Source: Botrytis cinerea B05.10
Taxonomy: Eukaryota > Ascomycota > Leotiomycetes > Helotiales > Sclerotiniaceae
Direction: 5' to 3'
Length of the DNA: 64,000 nucleotides
Assembly (NCBI RefSeq): GCF_000143535.2
Contig: NC_037319.1
Span: forward strand, 1,426,001 to 1,490,000
In this document: positions 23,357 through 36,780 of the stretch, one piece after another
Layout: each line of letters opens with the position of its first letter
Numbering within the stretch: position 1 is the first letter of the stretch
Notes under the pieces: generated by a model
Told to the model about the DNA's origin: nothing
What the model saw: only the letters and a program-made list of their open reading frames with translations
Databases searched by the model: none
Made by a program: the position numbers and the translations under genes

Positions 23357-25995
23357 ATGATGGATACTGAGGATGGACAGTTCTTCATAAAGGTATTTGA
23401 AAACCCCTTACTTTATCCTTATCATGGCAGTTACTGATGAAACTTTTTTTTTGGCAGAACTTGGCCCACTTCGTTCGTACGCATGAAAAGGCTCTCGCGA
23501 ATGCTTTACAACTTCGACGTCAACAAACTCCTAAACATGGCTCCTCGAACAGCATATCTGGTGTTGTTGGAGGGTCTATCATCCCTTCCCCAACAGTGAC
23601 AAACCAGCCATCATCTGCCTCTTCTTCTACGACGTCTAGTACTCTAGCAGCAGCTCTCTCCCTCCCATACCTTACCTTCGCCTCTCATAACATCAAACCT
23701 GCTAAGCTCGCATTGACACCCCATCATCTATTCTATCTCCTCTCCCGATTTGAAGATCTAGGTGTTCCAGTTGGCCCAATGAATGTGCGGTTAGAAAATC
23801 TCCATGCAGATACATCAGCAGCAAACTACGTTTCTTTTTTGAGTCAATCCCAACGTCCAAAAGGTCGTGGCTCTGACAATGGATCTATTCACTCCGTGTC
23901 TAGTGTGAGAAGTGTGATGTCTGGCATGTCTTCTTTATGGTCGAATTTTGGCCTTGGATCTGGAAATTCTGCGGCTCGCACAGAGAAACAAAAGGCTGCC
24001 ATTGACGCCGACTTGAAGTACCTGTATTCAGCATTTACTAAAATTCCTTGCCTTAGACTTGCTCCGGATCGTCGCGCGCGTTTGATTGAGGGCTATGAAG
24101 AATTCCCGTTCGATTCCGCCGTTCCCCTGATTGCCTTTAAAAATATTAGTGCTTTGGAGATAAGTGATATCGATATCCGACAGTTTTTTGGCTGGGACAA
24201 GCTAGCCGAGCAATTAAGATCATTGACCGTCAAAAGAGCAGGCGTTGATGATCTAGCTGATCTATTGATCAATATCGTGTTGGATGATATGGACAAAAGG
24301 AGGCGGCGGTCTTCCAAGGCACAGATGTCACCAACTTCAACCTTCATTCCCGCATCGAGTCCAAGACGTAGCCCAACAATGCCACATGCCGAGCTAATAA
24401 AATCCAGTTCGGCACCTGGGTCACCGGATGGTCGCAGCCGTATTATTGATGCTGAAGCGCGAGGATTGGCACGTTCTGGGTCCGACGGGGCCGAGTTTGG
24501 CAAGTCTCCTACCAAGCATGGACAAAGACCAAGAAGCAATTCTCCAGTTCGTCCACCAAGTTCTCGTACTGGCTCTTCACATGGTCATCTTCGTGGCTCA
24601 TCATACAAGGTGAAAAGATCCGGATCGGGGAGTTCACATTCAAGCATGTCTGATAGCTGGCACAACCCGCGGAATAGCACCTCGAATTTGTTATCTATGG
24701 GGGTCCTGCCATCTTCAAAGTGGAGATTCTTGAAACATCTTAGCATTGCAGATAATGGCCTAACGGCTATTACTGCTTCCAGCCTTGCACCCCTAGCTAA
24801 CACCCTCCACTCACTTGACCTTTCTTCGAATCTATTCGCCCAAATCCCCGATTGCTTAGCATCCCTTACCGCGCTACGAGCACTGAATCTATCTAACAAC
24901 ATGATCGAATCTCTTCATTCTCTTACTCGAAATCCTCTGCCTGCCATATCTGCTCTTAATCTACGGTCAAATCGTCTCACATCAATAGCTGGGATTGAAA
25001 GACTTTATCCTCTAGAAAGGCTCGATCTCCGTGACAACAAGATTACTGATCCAACAGAACTTGCTAGATTGACGGGCATTCCAGATATTCGAGAAATATG
25101 GATTAGTGGCAACCCATTTACCAAAACACACAGTAACTACAGGACCACAATCTTCAACCTATTCAGGCAAACTCCAGGATATACCGAGGATATTTTGATT
25201 GATGCTTATGGACCAGGTTACACGGAAAGGCGGCATCTAGTCGAACGTGCTGCAGAACGGCCAGGTGTGCCTGTTGTCAAACCACCTCCTCCCGATTATG
25301 GTCTGTCGGCTATTGAGGTCAACAAACCAATTATCGAGTATGCTGCACCAAAAGAACCTGCAGTACTTCGAAAAGAACGACCAATGCCTGTCGCTGCGAC
25401 TAGTGAAATCAACACTGGCACTACAGGTCGAAGAAGAAGAACTCCAAAACGACGAATAGTAGATCTATCGACTTCAGAAACGTCACCAAGCAAGCAAGGA
25501 TTGTCCCGCATTGTAATGCCAGAGGAACCACTACCATCTATGCCAAGAACATTGTCAGATAGTAGCTATGGCATAAGTCCCGACTTTTCTCCCAGAATTC
25601 TTCCTACCTACGTACCTTCAGAACCTCGTCAGGCCCAAAGACAACCAGATATTCCACGTATCAATACTTCCGTATTGCCTCGTCTACCTCCAATGTCACC
25701 GGTAGAAGCGGTACCTTATGAAACGGCAATTAAGCCACAGCCAGTCAAGACACCAGATACCCCCGACTGGAATATGAGCGGTGAGCTATATCGGAAGAAA
25801 ATAGAGGCCCTAAGAAATGACGTAGGGCAAGGATGGCTGAGTGTGTTAAGCGAAGAAGGCTGGGAGGCTCAAAAAAAAAGTCAGCCGCCCGGATACCAAA
25901 GCTCCGAATATGAATCAGCAAATACCATGAGACCGGGTCCTACAATCAGGGCAGTCAGCCAACAGACGATACACAGTGGTCGCACTCTGGGTTGA
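23357..25995 (+). CDS. STK11IP/LIP1-like leucine-rich repeat protein
   Basis: Exon 1 (23357-23392) and exon 2 (23458-25995) join over a 65-nt intron (GTATTT, branch TACTGAT, TTGGCAG) to give 857 residues. Two in-frame ATGs open it. The N-terminal DGQFFIKNLAHFVRTHEKAL resembles the LIP1 domain of LKB1/STK11-interacting protein. A segment about residues 235-285 (VPLIAFKNISALEIS) matches the pre-LRR part of that family. A Ser-rich basic linker follows, then leucine-rich repeats at about 434-560 (LHSLDLSSNLFAQIP, LRALNLSNNMIESL, LERLDLRDNKITD) closed by an LRR cap (EIWISGNPFTKTHSNYRTTIF). The C-terminus is disordered and Pro/Ser-rich. By analogy it is a scaffold for kinase signalling or trafficking; no catalytic domain is present. 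Confidence 0.8.
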
Positions 25996-28900
25996 AGTGC
26001 ACGTACCAAAAGCGAATTTTTTTTTTTTTTTTTCATACAGATACAAAATCAAAGTCGCTCGACTTTTAAAGAGCACACTGGTCGAGTGGTTGGAAGGGAG
26101 GGTGGTCCCTGCAGATGAAGGATCATTGTCAATATCGATGGTGGTTAAGTTAGAGGAAAGTGAGAGAAGAGGAACTTGTTTATTTTGATACCCCAAACCT
26201 ATTCATCGTTTTTGAGAAAATTGCATGATGGACGACTCTACTCTCGATATAAAAGGACACATTGCATGAAAGAGGCACTTATTTTCTACTTTTATTTATT
26301 TTTTCTGGCTCGAATTCTTTATCATCATGGAAAGCATGCATAGCGTTTAGGTTGGAGGTTCATTTGTTGTTTTTATGGTTTTCCTTATGAACGAATCAAT
26401 GATGGATTGGAACAGAAAAAATTTCGGCTTCTTCGAGAATGAATGAATGAATGGATTATGTTACTAGATCTTGAGAGAGAGAGAATGGAAGAGGACAGAG
26501 TTAAGAGAAGAGAGAAATTTTCAGTCAAAGAGAAGCAATGTCATGTTTGTAACATATTGGTTTTTTGTGCATGGAGTTTTATGGTTAGGGAACACTTTTT
26601 CATTTCACCTACCCATAGGTTGATATTCGAGACGGATGGATGGGTTGGGGCGTTTGAAGTCACGAGTAATTATTGGTCTGTCTGACGTGATTGGGCTGGG
26701 ATCTGGATGGTGGGAGCATCTACACAAATGGTGGATGAACTTAGGATGGAAGGGCGGAGGTGGGAGGCTTATGTCAACGGGTTACGTTCAAAAAGGGGCA
26801 AGCGAAAGTGGTCGATTCAAGTTTGGGTTTGGGGAAGCAGACGGGGAGGGGAGCGGTGAGGGGAGGAAAATGAGCATAGGAAAGGTGTGAATAGAGGTGG
26901 ATTAATGATATGAAAATTGTTCTTTTGTGATGATAATACCTCAGTGTTTTTTTTTTTGGCATCGTTACGTGCTGTGAGTACGAAGGAGAGTGAGCAACAA
27001 ATTCTCCTAGCGAGAGCGGAAAACTCGGATGATAGTCAGCAGCGGGTGTGTAAGAATTTCCAGTAAGTGCTGGGCAGACGAGTATGCAGTCTAGGAAACG
27101 GTGAAGAGATATCTATGACATCATGACACATATGCACAAAAAAACTTTATCGTTATGCTTTCTGAGGACTTTGATACTGGAGAGGTTGGAAGACTGGATG
27201 AAAGAGAGGGGTTGGAGGGGTAAAAAATATCGGGAAAAAAAGGAAAGGAACACCCTTGAAGTTGATGCCCAAGTCTAAATTTATTTCTGCACATCATCTG
27301 ATCCTTTTTACGATTTTCCGTATTGGGATTGGGTTCTCCCATCTAGCGTCTCTTATTATCACGTCTGTCCACCAATGTCGGTATTGGATTCTAAGAATAC
27401 CTAGTGTCTCTTATCGGATGACTGTAAGAGGGTCTTGTCTGTCCTGGGAAGTCATATCGGGAATGCAAATGTGAATGAAGCCTCATCGGATGATTCGCAT
27501 TCGCATCGGATGATCGGGTGATGGGTGGAGGTGGAGGTGGAGGTGGGTGGTGCAGATACTGTGTTTGGGTGGATCCATCTCGGGTGGCTCCACCCTGGTG
27601 TGAAGAGCTAAGTGGGAGGCGAGGAGTTAGTGGGTGAAAGTTTCAGCCCTACTTTTTCGGCGGTGAGGGGTAGGGCGGCGATGAAACTAAGGGGATTGGT
27701 GTGCGCAGTGAAGAAAATGGCTTGGTTGGTTTATATTTACGTTTAAGGTTTGGGCCTTTTGGGCTCGGGCGTTTAGGCGTGGGTACTACTTCATCGGGGG
27801 TTTTTTTGTCTAGCGTATCTATGTAATGTAATGTAATGTCATGTATGTTGACATACATACTACTTGTGTTGATTTTTTTTCTTTTTCTTTTCTTTGATGT
27901 TGCTGGGCTTGCTAGCCTTGTTCATCTGCCGTGGTGGAATTTTAGAGTGCGGTATCCATCGAACTTAGCTTGAGCGATGTGCGGTTTGATGTTTGCTAGT
28001 TGCTAGTTGCTTGCCTTGCCTTGCCTTACTTTACTTTTCTTTGGCTTGGAGTCTACGGTCTAGTGTCTAGTGTCTACGTACTTCGACCACTTGCGCATGG
28101 ATGCGCGCGCGAATATATCAGCTGGTACTTGCTTGTATAGATGCGGATATACGGCCCTTGCTTGGATTTTGCTTTCAAATTGTTCGTCGTTCTTATTCCC
28201 GTGTTTGTTTGTTTTCTCGTTCGCGTTATCTAGCGGTATGGTTAGTGCTATAGTTAGTTCTATGATCGATAGAATATGGGATATGGTTTTGTAGGAATGT
28301 TCCGTTGGTTCTTACCGCTCTTATGAGTTGTCTGTATTGTGTGGGGGTTTATGCGGAGGGGGTTGTGGGGATGTAACGTCTTGATTTGGGGTGTTGTTTG
28401 GGGTGTATCTAGGAGGTGTCTGTGGTATATTGTTGGGTGATGCCGGGATTGATCTGTGGTGCTGAATTTTTCTCTTTTGATGTGTTCTCTGGATTGCAGG
28501 GCTGTTGTTGCGCTGTGCTATTGCCATTGCCGTTGCCGTTGCCGTTGCCGTTGTTGCTGTTTAAAAACTTCCTAGTTTATACCAGACCTAAATTATAAAT
28601 TGTATGCACCATGTATATACACCGTGAAGCATAGTCGATACATTCCTAGAATGGTTCCTGCGGGTAGAGTGCATTCTTTGTCACATCTCTGAAAATACAT
28701 ACGGGTCGCGGAATGAATGATTCGTTTTCATACGAACTGCTATCTGCTTCGCTAAAACATCGAGCACTTTCTCTTGTACATCTCACACAAACATACAGTA
28801 AGTCACTGTTGATATAGTATCGGATGATTCTCGTTGAACTCGCGTTTGTCTTTGGTATGCATGAATAGCATACGGACCGTGGTATTTTCTTTCACAACTT

Positions 28901-29833
28901 CAAATACTTCTCTCGGGCCAGATCTCTCGTTCTCGGCTTGCTTATTACTGTTCTTGATTCTCTCGGTTGGATGGTGAACTATGGCATGAGAGATTCAAAG
29001 ATTCTTGCATTCATTTCGTTGTTGTCTGCTGGACTGAGATTCAACATGTGACATGTTTAGATTCAAATAGGGCTACTTGAGAGAGGGAAGCCGGGTGTGA
29101 TGGATCTACCTAGACTGTTGATTCCAGTAACTCTGTGAGAATATGGAAATGAGAAGTGGAAAGGGTTTTGGTGTGGGATTTTGATGTTTTAATGAAGATG
29201 GTGAGATAGGCGAAGCGGACTAGGGTAGTTGTGAGTGGTTGTAGATGCTTGATCCCTGGATAAGCTGTGATTGATTTTTATCTACAGAATGAAGAAGATT
29301 ATTGGCATGGTAATCCATCTGTATGATACTATAGATAGTATCTTAATGGAAATAATTCCCCTGGATCGATACTATGGTTTTGGGCTCATAGTGTTTATAG
29401 AAATTACACAGGCGGAGTGGTGACTGAATTGACGAGACTGCGACATTAGATCGCTTACCACTCAGTAAGTTACTTTTAATATGATACATCAATATCGATA
29501 AAATAAGAAATGAGTCTAAGAGAAGAGGAAGCAGATACAACCACTTTCTATAAATAACCAGAATCTTGTTGTTTTCAGAGCCACAAGTGGTGGCTAAGTT
29601 ACCATAACATCACGTGATGATGGCTAGCTCAAACCTCCTCTTCAATAAGCACCAGTTCCCCACCAAATCCACAACATTCTCTCGAGTCTCTATAGACTTC
29701 TTCCACCAGATTTCAAAGAGAGGCCATATATGAAACTGCGAGTCGAGATAGCTTCACCTCCACCATAGCATTACGTTTGCACTCCCGCAGATCAAGTCAC
29801 CAACCACACTACAAAGTCTACGAACTACCCAAA
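25996..29833. other. Intergenic region
   Basis: 3' UTR of the LRR gene with a T15 tract at 26018-26033, then ordinary sequence with GA- and GGTGGA-rich words and the hexamer repeat at about 28521-28555. The minus-strand complement of that repeat could encode GN repeats, but no gene can be built around it. Confidence 0.45.
28521..28555 (+). repeat. (GCCGTT)n hexamer repeat
   Basis: Five to six copies; minus-strand reading gives alternating Asn/Gly or Thr/Ala codons. Confidence 0.85.
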
Positions 29834-30589
29834 ATGCCCAACCCACCAACACTACTCACTCTTCCCGCAGAGATCCGACAGAAAATTCTCTACCATGCCC
29901 TCTGTCACCAGAGGTCATTCGAATCCTTCATCTCAAACACAATCGTCGTGACCAAGCTCCTTGACTTCGAAAGCCGCAACGGCCGTATAGTTTCCCCCGA
30001 TAAGCGCGAGTACTTCTACGGCACCGAAATCATGAGTTCCATGTTTCTCGTTTGTCGACTCATCCACGCTGAACTCGAAGAAATCCTGTTCACACGCTTT
30101 GTCTTCCACGTGGGTCCGACTTCCGCGCAGCAATTCACAACTACGATTGGTCCCCGCGCGTGCAAATTGATACGGGAGATAGTAGTGGAAATTACTTATG
30201 TCCTGACGGTTGACGCGACTCCGACGGAAGACTATCAGAACTTCATGGTCGATTTGAAGGAGAAGCTTCCGTTTCTGAAAAAGGTGGACGTGGCTGTTGT
30301 TTTTCTAGATGCGCGATCGAGTGGGAAAATGACAAAGTGCCGAATCGACGGGTTTATAGATAGGATTATGGAGTTCGTTATGGGTTTTGCGTCGGGCTTG
30401 GAAGTCGTAGTTGCTGGGAAAGAGTATGGGGTGTGTGAAAAAGCTATTATGAATGCGTGTAGTGATAAAATTGAAGAGCTGATGGCAAGCTGGAAAAGGG
30501 AGGGATTGGTCTATGATATAAAAGGCTTGAAATTTCACAGTACCTGGTACGCGAACACTAGCGCACCAGAGTACCCCAGGTACCTATAA
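29834..30589 (+). CDS. F-box-like / 2EXR-type hypothetical protein
   Basis: Single exon, 251 residues, starting at the first ATG (AAAATGCCC). Residues 5-18 (PTLLTLPAEIRQKI) form the LPxEIRxxI helix seen at the start of F-box and 2EXR-type domains of many lineage-expanded Pezizomycotina proteins. A second conserved-looking helix follows (SSMFLVCRLIHAELEEILF, about 75-93). The rest has no known motif. Such proteins are thought to be substrate adaptors or paralogues that no longer bind Skp1; here that is only analogy. No membrane segment or signal peptide. Confidence 0.7.
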   Translation: MPNPPTLLTLPAEIRQKILYHALCHQRSFESFISNTIVVTKLLDFESRNGRIVSPDKREYFYGTEIMSSMFLVCRLIHAELEEILFTRFVFHVGPTSAQQFTTTIGPRACKLIREIVVEITYVLTVDATPTEDYQNFMVDLKEKLPFLKKVDVAVVFLDARSSGKMTKCRIDGFIDRIMEFVMGFASGLEVVVAGKEYGVCEKAIMNACSDKIEELMASWKREGLVYDIKGLKFHSTWYANTSAPEYPRYL

Positions 30590-33565
30590 ATAGCTTCTAC
30601 ATAGTACAATGAGAACTTCGTCCTTCTTTCACACTTTCATCGTCACAGTACCTACAGTACTACGCCATTTATTATATTACCCAATGTCTAAAATCACACC
30701 AAAAATGGCCATTCTGCTATATTTTCAATTGAATAAACTTTCTATTAAATAATTTTTAGTTAGAATTTTCATTACATATTGGAGAATCTATACATCTAAA
30801 TTTTATCTTTGGAAAAAAGTCATTTTATTGTAGTTTGTATGATTCAAAAAATAAAAATAAAAAATTCTTGATTTTTGCTTATATCACTAATAAATTTCCT
30901 GATTTTTTTTTTTTTGTTTTTTTTTTCCAAAATCTCAACTTTAGGCTTATAATTCATATTAAATAAAAAATCCAGAAAATAAATCCTCTCATTTTTATGA
31001 AATTACTATTGAAAAGAATTGAAGTGATTAAAAAATATTTCTGAAAAGTTTCATAGAATTATAAATAAATTGAAAGTGTTTTCGTTGAATTTTGGTGTAC
31101 TTTCGACAATAGGCTGATAGAAGTGCACGATGACTGTAGACAGCGGAATAGAATGAAATGAATCGTGCTAGAGGTATCTTGCAGATGAGTTTTCGCGATA
31201 TCAGCAATATAACAGTTGAACTTTTGCAGCTTGTGAGCGATGCGACGTTGAGATCCATAAGTTTTAAGGACACGATCAATAGTGATTTTGGCGATAGGCT
31301 CCCAAAACATCTTTACATGGTGAAGCATTTGTGCTGGGAGTTCAAATTTATTATATCGTTCATCTCAAGTGATATTATGTACGATGATATAACCAATAAA
31401 TGCAAATGACCATAGTCACGCCAATCACATGATATTTCATCTGGTATATTGGAACCTTTGATCCCATTTTGCGCATCCAAACTTACAAGATTTATGCCAT
31501 CTGCTGCCAACACACTTTGGTATATAAGCGTTTGGATACAATCTATGACACGGCAATATGGAGATGATGTGATATGATTTGATAATGCGACTTGACATGG
31601 CCATCGATTCAAGCTCTGATTCTATGCCCATTCTACAAACCCAAATGGGATATCCAGCTTTCCTGCAATAGCGCTAGGAAAGGTATCGTAGATACACACA
31701 GCGCAAACACACCAGGAAAACAAAAAGGAAGAGAAAACTTTGAGCTGGGAATAAATTAACTTCCTTTCATCGTGACAGTATACCCAACCGCCAACTTCCC
31801 CTCTCTTCTCTCACTGCAACCACTCTATCCAAAAGTTTACCATTCAGAGCCAACTTCAATCTATCCCTCACCAAACCCCCAACCCCAACCCCAACCCCAA
31901 GCAATTGTTCTTTTCTCTGCCTGCTATCCTTCAGCACAGAAATATCGAACATTCATCAACCTTCGAGCAATGCAAGCCGACTACCTAGTACCCACACACA
32001 ATTCACATGCACATCCACAACCCAATCTCCAGCCCCCCCCCCCCCATCTTTCACTCCAACCACTTCTCCCCCCCCCCTTTCGAACAAATACGAAAATATA
32101 AAGAATCACCATCCCCTAAAAGTTTCACTACTAACAATAGTCCACGCTCATCCCACACATGCAGCAAAAGCAGCACAATGAAACGACCCTGGCTGGATAC
32201 GCAACGAGTCTCTTTCCGCATGAAAGAACAACGAAGAGACATCCGTCACGGCACGCCGTGTCATGAAATATAAACACGGGCGACCCATCGGCAATCAGCA
32301 TGGCACATCTCCAAAGCAAAAGAGTGCCATGTAGATTCAGCACTCCTGAATTCTCCAGTTCCAAGCTCCTCCAATTTCAATCGCGAGACTTTATCCGTAG
32401 CTCCTACCTCCTACCTCCTACCTCCCAACTCCCGACTCTCACGCATAACCATCCCCCCTCCCAACAAAGATCCCTTTCCAAGTTATCACAAACCACAGAC
32501 CACAAATACATCTCTCCTTACACACTCACACACTCACTCACACTCACTCACACTCACACTCACACACTCACACACTCACACACTCATACACTCATACTCG
32601 AAGACACCCCAAAATTTGTATCCATACAACCCTCAACTCCATCCCCACCTCCCCCCCTCCCCCCCCCCTCTCCCTTCTAATTCTCTGCTCTGTCTCGAGA
32701 AAGAATCATTACCAATTATCACTACCGCTACCGCCACCTCAACATCCCAATACCATTCTCATCCCAAGAAACGCATGCCCATCCATTCCCCACATCCATT
32801 CCCCACATCTCCCTCCTCCCCTCTCCACACCATCGTAACATATCATATCATCGCATATCATAGCATACCACAACCTAGTCCAACATACCGCACCACACCA
32901 CACCACACCACACCACATCTCCCAAATCACAAAAGAACCAAGCCCAAGTCCAAACAACAAGTCACCAAGTCACCAAGCCACCAAGCCATCAATCAACCAA
33001 GCCACTATCCAACCAATCCATCCAGAAACTTTCAACAATCAACGACGAAATCTCTCAAACTCCCTATTCCCTTTTTTTTTTTTGTCCCTCTCTCTCACAA
33101 ATCACTCACTCACTCAACCGACTGAAGTGATATTAATCGCTAGTATCGATATTGATATCAGTACATCAAGAGATCTTGAGGTAAACGGGAGGAAAGATAG
33201 CCAAGGAAGGTGTAGTGTAATGATAGGAGAGGAGTAGAAGCGAGCGAGTGATTGAGGGAAGAATGAATAAGAAGCGAATGAAAGAGGGGCGGGAATGATA
33301 TTAGAAAATCAAAATATAGTGCTCATCCATCTGCAATTCATTGTCTCAACTAATCTCATGTAAAAACAACAAGGGAATTAAGCTCTATTAAATCATAAAT
33401 GGATATATATATACACAATAGAATAGAATAAGCAAACGACCAAGCACCATTGACAATTACCTTACATCACAATAAACAATCAAAAGCCAAAAAAAGTATT
33501 CAAAGCATAACAATCGTTCATTTTTTCCTCATTGTCTAAACTAATTACAAATAACAACCTCAACT
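30590..33565. other. Intergenic region with AT-rich island and G-poor tract
   Basis: 30660-31090 is strongly AT-rich with long A and T runs. 31760-33125 is C/A-rich and almost lacks G on the plus strand, including a CACTCA repeat and C10-12 runs near 32036 and 32650. Its right end must include the eIF3a 3' UTR. Open frames through the G-poor tract are low-complexity Pro/Ser/His/Thr strings and are not taken as genes. Confidence 0.5.
32519..32598 (+). repeat. (CACTCA)n / (CACACTCA)n microsatellite
   Basis: About 80 bp of imperfect repeat in a G-free tract. Confidence 0.9.
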
Positions 33566-36500
33566 CTAACCCTTGCGAAGATGTGGAGGAACCCATTTAC
33601 CACCAGCAGCAGGTTTAGGCGCAGGCGCAGGAGTAGAAGCTGGAGCGGGAGCAGGAGCATCACTGCTCTTTTCCTCGCTTCTGCTTGATGAACTTGGACC
33701 ACTAGCTGCTCCCTTGGCTGCTTCTCTTTCTCTCCAGGTGGATTTACCACCGGCAAGAGCAAGAGGTGCACGTCTCTCTCCAGTTGATGACCCGGTACGT
33801 TCTGGAGTTGGTGCTGGGCGAGGAGCTCTTTCGGTAGATGGTGCTGGACGAGGGGCAGCAGGTGCGGAATCAGAAGGAACCTCCTTTCCTTCAGCACGAA
33901 GTCTCTCCTTTTCTCTCCAGCCCAACTTAGCACCAGTAAGAGCAAGAGGAGCACGTCTTTCGCCAGTTGAATCTGATCTTTCGATAGGAGCGCCACGAAC
34001 AGGTCCTCTTGCCTTCTCTTCAGCTCTTCTATTGGCAGCTTCCTCAGCTCTTCGCTCTTGTAACGCAGCCATCTCCAAGGCCTCTTGTCTCTCCTTCTCA
34101 CGGATTGCCTTGAGCTCTGCGAACTCGGCCTTTCTCTTCTCTTCCCTCTCATCCTTCTCAGCCTTCTCCCTTTGAGCACGTTCTTCTTCCTCCCGAAGCT
34201 TTCTCTCTTGCTCTTCACGCTCTCTCTTCTCACGAATCTTGCGTTCCTTGAACTCCTTTCTACGTTGAGAAATTTGTTTCTCAAGTTCCTTCTCGGCATC
34301 ACGACGACGTTTGTCAAACTCTTCATGTCTGCGCTCGGCAATATCATCGCGGAAAGATTCGTAATGAGAAACCAATCTTGTCAATCTGTGCTTCAGAGCA
34401 ACATTTTCCTTGTGTTTGGCTTCGGCATCCTTCAAGGTTTGAGCCTTAGTCTTCTCATAAGCGGCCAAATCACGCTGTCTTTGTGCTTCATAGTCTTCTG
34501 GCAACTTCTTGGCTTCCTCCTTTCTGAAAGCTCTCTCGAGATGATCAATACGTTTACCGGTAATTCTTAACTTTTCGTTTGTATCGTTCTTCTCACGCTC
34601 GAGTTGAGCCAACTTCATGGCACGAAGTTTGTTGCCGTCAAGGTTGTCCAAATCATCAAGATCGATGTCAAGAGCCTTGTTGCCAATCTTGAGGTCATCA
34701 ATTTGCTTTTGAAGTTCTGCTTTTCTGACACGCTCCAATTCAGCCTTGATACGATCGTCCTCACGCTTCTTTTGTTCGGCTTGGAGTCGCTTGTCCTCAG
34801 CTTCTTGGAGTTGTGCAGCCTTGATACGTTTTCTTGTGGCTTCTTCCTTCTCTTTGCGAGATTGGATTTCGGAAGCTTCCTCCTTTCTCTTTTGGATGGT
34901 TTCTTTTCGTCTCAAGGTCTCCTTGTGCTCTTCATCGGCACCAGCCTTAGCCCTTGCGTATGCTTCATCACGAGCCTTGATTCTTGCTTCATTGAAGGTA
35001 GGATCAACATATTGAGCAGTGATATACAAAGCCTTAGAAAGACGTGTAAGTTGAGTTCGCACAATCTCGGAGGGGGTGTTTTGGAGTCTTTGAACAGATG
35101 CAGTTTCAGACTCAGCAGATCCTGCACCAGATCCTGCATGGATTGCCTTGGTAGATGAGAAAACATCGGTATCGAAGCTAAGAACACCAGTAGCGTGGTC
35201 CATTCTGATAGCGAGATCACCCTTCTTGTTACCGTTCATGATGAACTTCTCAATTGTTTCTCTGCTAACTTGGAATGGCTCTGGAAATTTGGCGAGGTTC
35301 TCAACGAAGTTGAGATCAACAGTCTCGTAGACCTGGGAAAGTTGTTGGAAGAGTCTGGTCAAGATGACTTGTTGAAGAGGAAGAACATATTTCTCCATCT
35401 CGGCATCAGCGCCAATTTGGGACAGAATTGGGGAGATCTTCTGGCAAATTGAAAGAGGATGGAAGTCAACTTCGAGAATGTTGTAAAGCTCACGAATCTC
35501 AGGGCGGGCACGCTTGAGAAGACCCTTGCTCATGGCATCCTTGAAAAGAACGGCACGAGTAGGAGCTTGAGCCATACCAAGAAGATGAGTGAGACGAGAG
35601 TTCTTGTTCTTCTTCTGCTCATCAATGTCAACCAAAGCACCACGGGATCTGGATGTGCTGATCACAGGGATGGCGAGGGCAGACAAGAGAACGAAAGAAG
35701 CGGCCTTGGAGAGGTCAGCCTCAGAGGTTGCTGGGTTATCTGACTTCTTGCTTTGACCAGCTGCAACCATTTGAGCGGATTGGCGGAGAAGGTTGTAGTA
35801 TCTTGACCATGCAGCAGCATGGAAGAGATAGTTCTCACCAACCAAGAAGATTCTAGTCAACTTCTCATAGTAGTTGGCCATCATAACATTCTTAGGTGGT
35901 CTCTTGCTAAGGCTGAGCAAGGTGTGAATATCCTCAACACTTCTGAAAGCCTCTTGCCACAACTCAAGCTCAACTGCCACATTCAATTGTTGAAAACGGG
36001 TCTCGAGATGACGTTGAAGGGTGTCAGGGTCGTTAAGGTTGATGGCATGCATCTGAGCAGAGTACTTTGCAGCAGTTTGAACATGGTTTCTGAGCAATTC
36101 GCACAATCGACGGAACTCGGTCTTTCTGGTGTATTTTTGGCAGAACTCGAATGCTTGCATGGCAGTGCTTTGGTACATGATTTCCAATCTGGCATTGTTT
36201 CGGAGGATGTCGAGAACAGTTCTGTATGTCTCCCACAAAAATTTCAACCATGGTGTAACGATGGCGCGATCTGTGCGATCTCTAGATTGTTCGCCGGATA
36301 CTGTTGACAGAAGGATAGACTCTGGGGTTTCGGTAGCTTCCAAATCATCGACACTTGCGGTTGCTGCTGTTGTATCTAATGACGATTGAACCTCATCGGC
36401 CTTTGCTTGCGCAGTCTTCACCTTCTCTTCGGCCAACTCGATGAACTTCTTGAGAACGAGCTAAATCAAATGGATTAGCGCCCGCACATGTAATCAATAC

Positions 36501-36780
36501 TACCGCCACTTACCTCGATGGTGCCAATGTTGGTGTTTTGACTGATATTCTTGTATTGGTATAAAGCGTCCTTTGCGAGCTTTCCTTTCTTTTGTTCAAC
36601 GGATTGTTCCACCAACAAGAGCATCACAGGCTCTAATGAGGCAATCGGGGCATTTCTCGATCTTTTCGAAGTGACATGTTCGTGAAGTAAAACCAAAGCT
36701 GCTTGAGCCTGTCCGACACCCATCAACTCATGGGCGCGCTTGAGGACATTCTCGGGTTTTTGATGAGGTGGAGGAGGCAT
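33566..36780 (-). CDS. tif32: Eukaryotic translation initiation factor 3 subunit A (eIF3a)
   Basis: Exon 1 (36514-36780) and exon 2 (33566-36460) join over a 53-nt intron (GTAAGT...TTTAG) to give 1,053 residues, the size usual for fungal eIF3a. The product scaffolds eIF3 on the 40S subunit. The N-terminal [16 protein letters not shown] is characteristic. The helical and PCI part covers roughly residues 1-520 (for example [18 protein letters not shown]). A long charged coiled coil of E/K/R repeats spans about 560-860. Proline-rich repeats of the type GERRAPLAL lead to the C-terminal [10 protein letters not shown]. The start is the ATG 53 bp downstream of a perfect 15-bp hairpin. This is a housekeeping gene and the assignment is secure. 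Confidence 0.97.

Noticed and set aside
24093..24539. Minus-strand 148-codon frame inside the LRR gene
   Set aside because: Antisense shadow of a real exon with no independent support.
32007..33125. Plus-strand Pro/Ser/His/Thr-rich open frames
   Set aside because: They exist because the tract lacks G and so lacks most stop codons; composition follows the DNA skew.
33573..35158. Long plus-strand frames opposite eIF3a
   Set aside because: They are the antisense shadow of the E/K/R-rich coiled coil.
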